Below, piece after piece: positions 26,560 to 35,700 of a DNA stretch of 49,129 nt. The number at the start of each line of letters is the position of its first letter. Position 1 is the first letter of the stretch. Source of the stretch: Xanthocytophaga flava (GTDB taxonomy: Bacteria > Bacteroidota > Bacteroidia > Cytophagales > 172606-1). The position numbers and the translations under genes are program-made. The stretch is taken from NCBI GenBank assembly GCA_030068525.1, contig JASJOS010000029.1, positions 1 to 49,129 of the forward strand, read 5' to 3'. Under the pieces are notes generated by a model, which was given only the letters and a program-made list of their open reading frames with translations, was not told where the DNA came from and made no database searches.

Positions 26560-28215
26560 CTATCTTAATTCAACTATAAATGTTGTTCCCAATCCAACTA
26601 CGGATTTCACATGTATAGAGCCACCTAAAGCAGTCACTGTTTCCTTTACAATGTAAAGGCCTAGTCCAGATCCCACTGATTTGTGAGAAACCTTAAAAAA
26701 CATATCAAAAATCCGGCTCAGATATTCTGGTTCTATTCCAATACCATTATCTGTAATTGTAATCTTTGCCTTATCACCATTGACAACCACCGTTATTTCC
26801 ACAAAAGATGCCACTTGTAAAGAACGATATCGTACAGCATTAGACAACAGATTACCAATGACTGACCTCACTCTTTCTTCATCACTATAAAAGGCTTCCT
26901 CCTGGATAATATTTACTTTAAAGTCAATACTTTGTGCATTTTTAGCAAACCGCAATGCATCTATTAGTTCATTAACTATTTCTGAGAAATACAATGGCTG
27001 ATTTCTGATTTCAAGTTTTCTATTCTTGGCATATTGCGTTATATCCACTAATAACTGATCTAACTTATGTACACTCTTACCAATCATTGCTATATACTCC
27101 TCCCGTTCTGATTCATCTTCCTCCGTCTGAAATAATTCGACCAATCCCAATACAGATGCTAGCGGAGCTCGCATATCATGTGATGACCGATAGATAAAAT
27201 GATCCAGTTCATGATTTAACTTGGTAAGAATCGCATTAGTCTCACTAAGATTTTTTTCATAGTTCTTGCGTTCGGAAATATCTAATACAGAAAAAGCTAC
27301 ATTGTGTATTTCACCTCTTTTGTTTACAACTGGAACAAAATTCAAACTCATCCAGGTAGGCACATTTCCCATCATCACCAACATATCTTTTTGAATAGTC
27401 TGGCCAGAAAATGCTTTATTCAAAGCATCTGCTTCCATTTCCCGATTTTGTGGATTTCCATAGTCTGGATAATTGCCTCCTATCTGCAACGTATTTCCAT
27501 ATACATTTTGACAATAATCAAAAAACCGCCGATTAAAAAGTTCTATCTTTCTATCCTTGTTAATCAGCATCAACATCTGATTGTTACTATCCAAGACTGA
27601 TTTTAGCTTTTCCTGTTCCTGTATGATAGAACTCGTCCGTATTAGTTGAAGGATCAAATAGACAAATACGATTGTGATACACAATGATGTAACCATGCAA
27701 AAAATAAAAAGTCTATGCAGCGTTTCATAATCATGCCTGTTTGAATAATAGAGTGAATGGTGTGTCAATTCCATTACTCCCCATCCAGCAATTGTGACTA
27801 GTAGATGGCAAATTATAAAGAGTTTATTTTTATAGGAAAAGGTGGAAAAGATTGCAAATACGAGTGGAAAATAAAAGAAATATACACCAGCCTGTATACC
27901 ATACCGAGCATCATGTATAAAAATAAGTGCGTTAATAATTAGAATAGCTAATGTGGAAGTAAAGGCATAGTACCCTTCATCCTGAACATACAAAATCCAT
28001 AAAAAAATACAAAGGCCCATCAGGATTGCATATCCCAACATATATTCGGCAACTATAAAATCAAGAATAGCCGCTAGTAAGAAAACACATGTACAAACTA
28101 AAGTAAACTGAAATGTTATAATGGTTCTGAATTGGTTACCTGCTCGCTTCTGTGAAGGAATAGGATGTCCAAAGAAATTTCTCAGGAAGAAATCAAATGT
28201 ATGAAAATTAGACAT
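26560..28215 (-). CDS. Membrane-anchored PAS histidine kinase
   Basis: 551 residues. Six or so membrane helices in 30-195 form the sensor; PAS about 203-315 (NNQMLMLINKDRKIELFNRR); HisKA with the phospho-accepting H346 (IYRSSHDMRAPLASVLGLVE); HATPase with N-box 455-462 (NLLSNAVRY), G1 489-494 (DNGIGI), F-box FDMFFK and G2 515-520 (GSGLGLYIV). All catalytic elements are intact. It has no receiver and no regulator gene beside it, so it is an orphan kinase; the stand-alone receivers nearby are possible targets by location only. A 14-bp repeat array lies 106 bases upstream of its start and a strong terminator follows it. Confidence 0.94.
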   Translation of the reverse strand: MSNFHTFDFFLRNFFGHPIPSQKRAGNQFRTIITFQFTLVCTCVFLLAAILDFIVAEYMLGYAILMGLCIFLWILYVQDEGYYAFTSTLAILIINALIFIHDARYGIQAGVYFFYFPLVFAIFSTFSYKNKLFIICHLLVTIAGWGVMELTHHSLYYSNRHDYETLHRLFIFCMVTSLCITIVFVYLILQLIRTSSIIQEQEKLKSVLDSNNQMLMLINKDRKIELFNRRFFDYCQNVYGNTLQIGGNYPDYGNPQNREMEADALNKAFSGQTIQKDMLVMMGNVPTWMSLNFVPVVNKRGEIHNVAFSVLDISERKNYEKNLSETNAILTKLNHELDHFIYRSSHDMRAPLASVLGLVELFQTEEDESEREEYIAMIGKSVHKLDQLLVDITQYAKNRKLEIRNQPLYFSEIVNELIDALRFAKNAQSIDFKVNIIQEEAFYSDEERVRSVIGNLLSNAVRYRSLQVASFVEITVVVNGDKAKITITDNGIGIEPEYLSRIFDMFFKVSHKSVGSGLGLYIVKETVTALGGSIHVKSVVGLGTTFIVELR

Positions 28216-28320
28216 TAGGATGGGATGAATCTAACTATTTTAGAAATATAGGATTTTGTTGCGTTTTGCATCAGATGACTATCTTCACACAACTACACTA
28301 TTTCGCTAGAAATCTGTACT

Positions 28321-28418
28321 GTTGTGCTCTCAAAGTTGTGCTCTCAAAGTTGTGCTCTCAAAGTTGTGCTCTCAAAGTTGTGCTCTCAAAGTTGTGCTCT
28401 CAAAGTTGTGCTCTCAGG
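28321..28418. repeat. 14-bp tandem repeat array, seven units
   Basis: GTTGTGCTCTCAAA repeated head to tail, six perfect units and one changed at its end. It starts 106 bases upstream of the histidine kinase start, where it could influence its promoter or leader; no protein is likely since 14 is not a multiple of three. Confidence 0.95.
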
Positions 28419-29251
28419 GCTGATCTTCAGTATAATTTATCGCATTACAAGTTAACTTTATCACACAAATCACTCACATAGATTGTCCAACGAGATTCCA
28501 TTTGCTCCGAAATAGCACAATCAACTCTGCATTAATTATACTTAGTAAAGTAAATTAATGGTTAGAATAATCTTCATTTTAGGCCAGTTTGGATAATTAA
28601 TCAGTAAGGATAATTTTCTTTTGGCGGGAAAGCAATAACACCATTAGTGGATCCGGGCAAAAATGTAATCGTATGTAGGTGTAATCGTATGTAGGTGCAG
28701 TGGTTTGGTTGTTAATTTTAAATATGAAATAGTATAATCTAGCGAATAGATGGTTAACAATCGATGATACAAAGCTAAAAGTATGGCTTTATACTCTTGG
28801 ATTTTCCATCTAGACAAAAATGAGGACAATAAATCTTTGTAAAGAGACTAACAAAAAAGGGCATAGATATCAGATATATATGAGAATAAACTTTATATTC
28901 CTATTGATTTTTTAACAGGAATATAAACAAGCCATAAAAAATATGGATTTACCCTTATGCATATACCTATCTCATTATCAACGCATTAACAGATGTTTGT
29001 AATAGATATTTATCAACACTAGCTTTATTATTCCTTCTCGCTATATAGGTCAGCTTTAAAATAGTCATTGTTTTTGTCTCCTTGTGTGTGGTTGTGTTTT
29101 AATCCGATATATATATTTCCCTTACAGATTTTCCTGTATACCTCTATACTATCTTGGGACATAGCATTCTGTATCATACTTGGTAGGGTTCTTTAATTGA
29201 AATTGTATTGTTCTCAGCAGAATTTTCTTTATATGCGTTCTTTTTTATCTA
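28419..29251. other. Spacer without gene
   Basis: AT-rich. Contains a 16-bp tandem duplication (TGTAATCGTATGTAGG, 28664-28695) and a GACA-N8-GACA box at 28813-28828. Nothing else recognised. Confidence 0.5.
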
Positions 29252-29605
29252 GCATTGGCAAGATATTTTGAAGCGGATCTTGGCTGGAGTCAGGTAGAGA
29301 GTATAGCGACCTCAAAAGGTACTTGCTGAGGCATTGATACAAATGCGAGAGCATGCGGTGGCAGAAAAAAAACCAATGCATCTGGATTACTGAAGGGCTT
29401 ACGCAGTTTGTAGATATTTTGTACACCATGTAGATATACAAACAGAAATACAACAACTCTATGATTAGGTTCTGACTTCTCTTATCAAATATATAAAAGC
29501 CAATCAGGGAGGTTTGTTTGCTGTCATAGAGCAAGAGGCAATAAAGATAATAGGTATGGACAATGGAATAATGCACACAGAAGAGCTGTTACAGCATCAT
29601 AAATA
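29252..29605 (+). pseudogene. Relic of a third GAF sensor
   Basis: Three frames must be joined. ALARYFEADL and ALIQMREHAVAEKK, then CIWITEGLTQFVDILYTM-stop-IYKQKYNNSMIRF, then VLTSLIKYIKANQGGLFAVI. This follows the linker-plus-GAF start of the sensor at 40116 (LMQMREQMKAIAQQ, WASEGLAYFTDILRDQQNN, LASLVKYIGANQGSLFVV). At least two frameshifts and a TAG are present and the sequence ends before the GAF core, so it is dead and truncated. Confidence 0.7.
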
Positions 29606-30193
29606 AAAGAATAGAGATGTCAACAAACTTGACAGCAGTAGTGCCCGGACCAATAGTACAGTATGTTTAGCTCATCGAGGTGTTGGTCAACAATAGAAAC
29701 ATCTTTTCCAAAATAAACTATGACCTGTGGCAAATACCACACTAGAGCATACACTTTACTGGACCCTAGACACTTTCGGGCAAAACCAGAAAACGAGTAT
29801 AAGAAGGTCTTTTGATAAAATACAAGCGGGTAAGCAGACCGGATTGTACAAATGTCAAAGTGCCTTATAGAATAAAAACTGCTAAGGTGGTCTAATTGTT
29901 AAGTTGGCCTAATTGCGGCTATTTTAGTAAGATTGGAAGCTGGTAATTAAACCATTAACTTTGATCGTTGATTTTCACTAATTGGGTTTTGCAAGTAGGA
30001 TTGAGTTACCTGTGTTTTTAATTGAACAAAGCAAAACCAGTTTCTTCTCAATCCTTTACCTTTTATACAATCCAGATCTAACGTTAAACAAAGGATGAAT
30101 AAAGAAAATCTCCGGCCTATTTTACCAGCATCATTACCTTAGAAAAGTTCTCGTAGAGCAATCTTTTACTTTTTAACCTGTCTACAGAGAAGA
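29606..30193. other. Spacer, probably decayed DNA
   Basis: About 590 bases following the GAF relic. No frame is protein-like over a useful length; I see nothing specific. Confidence 0.4.
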
Positions 30194-32539
30194 TTATACT
30201 CCTTTTTTCGTTGTGATAAAATATTCACCAGCGAAAAGCTTAAAAGTTGTGAAAGAGGCTTTCTGCCATTGTTTTTCTACACAGAGTTGTCTTTCTGTGA
30301 GCAACTTCTTATTCACATAAACTTTTACATCCTTACCTAAACGGACAATTGCTGTTGTACCTGTCGGGACAGTTAATTTTAATTGAAACTCGCTGATTTC
30401 TTTTTCAAATGACACACTAATCATTCCTTTCACAGTTGGAACTGTAAGCGATCCTGAAGTAAAGGTAGCAGGATTGGGTTCAACAAGAAAGGTCTTATAA
30501 GCTGCTTGTAGTGGTTTAACACCAAAAACGCACTGGGCGATTACAATCTGCGCGCCTCCGCTCCAAGCATGGTTGGTTGTGCCTCCACCAAATCCTCTTT
30601 CGCCTATCCCCCACCCTTCAAACAAAGTCGTGTAATCCGGATTTTTCACCATTTCAGAGAAACGTTCCTTGGTTCGTTGCAAGGCATATTTTCCTTGCCC
30701 CATCACAAATAATGCTTCCATTACATATTTTTCCATATATGGGCTGGCATGAAACTGTGTTTTTAATATAGCAAGGATAGAAGGATATTTTGATAAATCA
30801 GCTATTCCGGAAATGACTGCAATGGCTTGTACCCTGTCATCGGTTTTTCCCTGATAAGAAGAGTGACGGTAGGCATAGCCATTCCAGCATTTGTTGTATC
30901 CGGCTTTTACTTGTCCCATAATCAACCGATAGCCAGTTGCATCTATATCTTTGTCAAGCAGGTCTGCCATTTTTGCCGCACCATCTAAGGCCAGGTAGTG
31001 CCAGCCAGCTATAATCAGTCTTATGTCTTTGTTATCTCCCCAATCACCCCAAAGCCAATCTCCCTGACGCAATACGGTAAGGCCTGTATCATCAGTTTTC
31101 CACAGGGAAAGATATTTTTTTACAGCAGGGTAAACCTCTTCTATTGTCTTGCGGTCACCTGTATTTAGATAGTAATTCCAAAAACCATAGTATCCAATAC
31201 TGGTAAGCATCTGATCAGGCAGTTCTTTGTTAAAGTTTCCGGGGATCGGAGAAAATAATTCTCCTTCTGTTCGCTGCCAGGCTGCCAGTTCATGTATGGC
31301 TTTACGCATCAACGCATGGGTAGAGGTAGAATAGGTATAAAAGCTTTCCCCCATAAGTAATACTGCATCTGCCCACCATTGCGCGCGTTCTCTGTCTGGA
31401 CAATCAAAATAGTTGTCACGCATATTGACATATAAGGTGCGCAGTGCCTTTTTCCAAAACAGATTATAAAATTCATCACTGCATGTAAAACTACCAACAG
31501 GTTCTGTATTATATCCTGTTTGACGATACTTGATAGCGATGACCTCAATGTCAGAAGCAACAGTAAGCAAAATTTTCTCACCATTTAGCCAGCCATATGA
31601 CTCATATTCCTGATAGCCTTTGGTTGTTATATATTCTGCCCGTAAGTTATTGGTTCCACCAGCTACACTGTGATCTGTACTAATTCCAATCCTATGCCCA
31701 CCTGTATTGTCTTTTACAATAATAATTGGGGTCATTTGCATATTGTAGGGCAAAGGGGCGAAAATTGTATCTATCCCATTTCCATGATGACGTTTAAAGG
31801 ATAACTTTTTAATTCCGAAATCTTTCCATTGGGGAATCGGACGCTCTACTAAACCATTCCATGGTGCATCGCCAGGTCGGCCAATCTGTTGGGCTGCTTT
31901 AAAATCAGGTAAGGAATTTAACGACATTGTTTGCCAAGAGCCCATATCATTTCGGGCGTCAAAACGAATATTTGATTCGGGAAGCCGAAAGTTAGGAGAT
32001 GGTTCATCTGTTGTGCTGTAAGCGGGATGAATCCGACATACCCATTTGTTATCACTGTAAAAGGTTACTTTGTCTGCTTGCATAGAGAAAAAAAGTCCGG
32101 CTCGTCCGCTGTTTAGATGTGAAAATCCATCTTTTCCCAAATGCCAGACTAAGATAGCAATTTGGTTATTTCCTTTTTTCAGGTAAGGGGCCAGATCAAC
32201 CTTATCATAATACGTATCCTGTGGATTCGGTCCGCGTTTAAGTCCACCTTCAAATAGAATAAGCTGTCCGTTAATCCAAAGCCAGTACTTTGTATCTGTA
32301 GCTATCATAGCTATTGCTTGACTAGGTTTCGCTGGCAAAATGATATCCTGACGAAAGGCTATCCAGGTATTGGGTTTATCACTTTTTTCCGATAATGAGG
32401 AAATCCAATAGCCTAACATGTTTGTATCCGAGGCGAAAAGAGGCTGAAAACTATATAGCAGAAAACCTAGAAGTAAGAGAATGGTGCGCGTTTTGATTTT
32501 TAACTGTATGGCTTGAAAACGTATTTTTATAGCGATCAT
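30194..32539 (-). CDS. Secreted GH78-type (alpha-L-rhamnosidase-like) glycosidase
   Basis: 781 residues from the ATG at 32539; an upstream in-frame TTG would add 18 residues before the signal peptide. Signal peptide about 18-40 (TILLLLGFLLYSF, cut near LFAS). N-terminal beta-sandwich with the substrate-facing pattern YWLWINGQLILFEGG (about 70-85), then the (alpha/alpha)6 barrel with RDNYFDCPDRERAQWWAD, in which acidic residues form the active site, GDWLWGDWGDN, and near the end TTNHAWSGGAQIVI, all typical of GH78 and its near relatives. A C-terminal beta domain closes it. It should cleave terminal alpha-L-rhamnose or a similar sugar from plant or bacterial glycans in the periplasm or outside. 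It follows the large T9SS protein by 176 bases. Confidence 0.85.
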   Translation of the reverse strand: MIAIKIRFQAIQLKIKTRTILLLLGFLLYSFQPLFASDTNMLGYWISSLSEKSDKPNTWIAFRQDIILPAKPSQAIAMIATDTKYWLWINGQLILFEGGLKRGPNPQDTYYDKVDLAPYLKKGNNQIAILVWHLGKDGFSHLNSGRAGLFFSMQADKVTFYSDNKWVCRIHPAYSTTDEPSPNFRLPESNIRFDARNDMGSWQTMSLNSLPDFKAAQQIGRPGDAPWNGLVERPIPQWKDFGIKKLSFKRHHGNGIDTIFAPLPYNMQMTPIIIVKDNTGGHRIGISTDHSVAGGTNNLRAEYITTKGYQEYESYGWLNGEKILLTVASDIEVIAIKYRQTGYNTEPVGSFTCSDEFYNLFWKKALRTLYVNMRDNYFDCPDRERAQWWADAVLLMGESFYTYSTSTHALMRKAIHELAAWQRTEGELFSPIPGNFNKELPDQMLTSIGYYGFWNYYLNTGDRKTIEEVYPAVKKYLSLWKTDDTGLTVLRQGDWLWGDWGDNKDIRLIIAGWHYLALDGAAKMADLLDKDIDATGYRLIMGQVKAGYNKCWNGYAYRHSSYQGKTDDRVQAIAVISGIADLSKYPSILAILKTQFHASPYMEKYVMEALFVMGQGKYALQRTKERFSEMVKNPDYTTLFEGWGIGERGFGGGTTNHAWSGGAQIVIAQCVFGVKPLQAAYKTFLVEPNPATFTSGSLTVPTVKGMISVSFEKEISEFQLKLTVPTGTTAIVRLGKDVKVYVNKKLLTERQLCVEKQWQKASFTTFKLFAGEYFITTKKGV

Positions 32540-32714
32540 ATTCGGCAACCCAAGTATGTTGAAAATAAGTAGGGAATAATAGGTAGAAACCAATACTAAT
32601 AATTAGGAAATGGGAAGTGGCTCATACATCCGCTTTGGATTATGAACCACTATTTTTGACCAACTAAGAGCAAATTCTAGTAAGAATTTATTTTTTGCTT
32701 TAGAAAGCAATGAA

Positions 32715-35700
32715 TTACTCTATGACAATCTTATGTAAAGAAGCCTTTGTACCTGTCTGCACTGTAATTACATACAAACCAGCAGGAAGTATAATCGAGG
32801 GAGAAATATCCAAGGTGTTACCATCAGCCATTACTGTTTGCTCTCCCAGCTTTACACCAAGCAGATTGGTAATGCTAATCTGCACCTTACCCTGATAGTT
32901 TGTATACAGATACAACTGTTTACCATCGGAAGGATTAGGGAATATATCCACTTTGATCTCAGAAAGAGTTAAATGAATGGAAATTACTTTCGATAAAGTA
33001 GTCTGATAATCAGTATCTACCTGATCGAGACGATAGTAATTAATTGCCATTGGATTTTCATCTACGAATGCATAACTATATGCAGACGAAGATTCTCCCT
33101 GAGCAGGGACTTTCCCGATTGCAGTGAAATGAATTCCATCACTACTTCGCATCACATTAAAGTAAGCACTATTTTTTTCATTTATGGTTGACCAGTTCAA
33201 GTGTACTGTCTGCTTTTCTATACTACCTGTAAAGGTAAGCATCTGTACAGGTAGTGGATTGTATACGGACATAGTCCCGAATGTATAAGGGCTGAATGAA
33301 CCAATCTCTGTTGAAGTTATATACCCATTTTCTTTCGTTGACCCACCTCCAATAGCACTATTTCCCCGACTTTGCCAAATCCCTTCAGCTGGCGATATAC
33401 CTTCCTGTGTTGTATCCGGAAGGGCACTATAACGGGTCACGCGCAGATCTTTCCAACCTGCAGCAAGGGGCGAAACAGCACTGTAGGAAGACCAGTGCAA
33501 GGAAATTTTACCTTTGCTAGTGCCAGAAACACGTTCCATACGCCAGTATTCCAAAGCACTTATGTATCCAAGGGGTGGTTGAACCAGCTTGCCTAACTCA
33601 TACGGATTCTGTCTGAAATATTGAGCTTTAAAGGTGTTGTAGTTTGATGAAGAAGGTTGTATGCCAATCTCTCCCAGTGCCCCACTGTTACCAACAGGGA
33701 AGGTGAATGCAGTTGTGCCTGCGGTAATCTTAGCCATTGGACCATTTATATGGCTTGCATTTGACCCTCCGGAAACATGCTCAGAAGCACCACTAACCGT
33801 AGAAGTCTGATCTAACGTCAATAAATTAGTGTTATCAGTAGTAATGATTCCATTTGTCAACGTTAAGGCATTCAGACCACCTACTAATTGTAATGGTGTT
33901 CCCAATGTGATTTGTCCACCAGCACGGTCTATTACCAGGGATTTGAGTTGTTGAGCACCTGGAGAGAAAAGGATCGGCCCTCCTGTAGTTCCACTACCAC
34001 CAACAACAATGGAAGAGGTATTACTGCCTTTAATAGTACCCGAGTTAGTAGAAATGGTTCCATTCAGGTAAAGTGTGTTACCATTTATGTCCAATTTGTC
34101 CGAGCTCTTTTTCATATCCAAAAGTCCATTGACAGTAATAGAACTAGTTTGACTAACCACAGTTGTTGCCGATTTTGCCTGATCAGTAGATTTCCCCTGA
34201 TCAATAGCCAGATTATTAAATACACCACTACCAGAGATATTTTGTCTGTCATTTCCAAAGAAAACGATAGTGCCTGTGGTATTGGTAATCACTGATCCAT
34301 TGTTGTTCACATTACCACAAATACGCAGCATATAGGAATCATTAACAGTCAAGGTGGCTCCTGTCTCTATGGTAAGATTTCGCACCTGTGCTGCAGTATT
34401 GGGTAGTGAACCAGTAAAACTATTGTTGATATTAGTCCCCCCATAATTATTAATAGAAGAAGGCGAGCGTGTTTGATAATTTTTACTGATTACCGGATAC
34501 ACCCTGCCACCAGGCAGAGTAGCCGGAATAACCACATCATCACCGCAAGTAGGTAAATTGGGAGCACACACGCCCCAGTTATCAGAGTTAAACCAATCGG
34601 AGGTATATCCTTTCCAGACAAATTTATTAACTACAGCAAAGTTGTTTCCATTACTGGTTTTGCTACTGCATTCATACAGCTCTATGTTATCAAAAGCAAC
34701 ATCATTTCCCAACCCCGATGCGCTGATATTTCCTATCCCTAAGGTGAGTTGGGTCTGATTGCCTGTATTGAGCTGTACAGAATATTTTGACCAGTTACAG
34801 GATGAAGCATAGTTATCGACAATATCATCTCCCATTCGGTAGCAGTCCACATACACGGCAAATTGAAGTGTATTTTGTGAATATCGGTCCAAACTTGCCG
34901 CCCAAAAGGTAAAAACATAATTAGTGTATGGCTTCAGATTAGTTATAGTTTGTCGCCAGGCAATAGCAGATCCAGAAGTGGGAGCATCGGCGATAAGCAT
35001 ATTCCCTCCGTCAATCGATTTTCCGTTACTATCTTTTGTTGGAGCTCTGTTGCCATTAGACATGTCACAAAAGCCAACATAGTACCAGTTTGGATTGGTA
35101 CTAATGGTATAGTCCCCTATTGGCCAGCCATACGAATGAGCATTAGGGTCGTGCTGGTTAAATTCAGATTCAAAATCACCCTGATCAAACTCAAGTATTC
35201 CGTTTCCATTAATATCATTAATGCCTTTACCTACCCCATATTTGCCCAATTTGCTAAAATCACCATTTTTAATCAGATTGCCAGTACCTGAACAATTGAC
35301 AACAATCTTTTTTGCATTACTCATACAACCAGATGTACTTACGGCTACCAGATAATATTCTCCCGTTCCCGGAAAATCTGATAACTTGGGTGTGTAACTA
35401 TTTCCTGATGCAGAGGGTATTTTAATGATCTTAGTATCTGTAGAGCCATATGTATACCCCCAGTAAGATGTAAGATATTTTCCTGACTCATAAGCAGTTA
35501 CAGCAGATAGAGTCGGAAAATTCGGATCAATAGATTCAGGCCCGGGATTAGCTATATAATACATGGGATAATCGTTATTAGCGCTTACTACCAACAAATC
35601 CGTACTAATTACCCGGTACCGGTAATTGTTACCCAGATCCTTTATACCTACATCTGAATATCTATCAGGAAAAGTCGTACTGATAGTAAAAACGGTTGAA

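Noticed and set aside
28321-28418. CRISPR-like array
   Set aside because: Units are directly adjacent 14-mers with no spacers and no cas genes, so it is a minisatellite.
28266-28481. 71-codon plus frame through the 14-bp array
   Set aside because: Cys/Ser/Leu repeats are only the translation of the minisatellite.
29229-29576. 115-codon minus-strand frame
   Set aside because: It is antisense to the GAF sensor relic, whose plus-strand reading explains the sequence.
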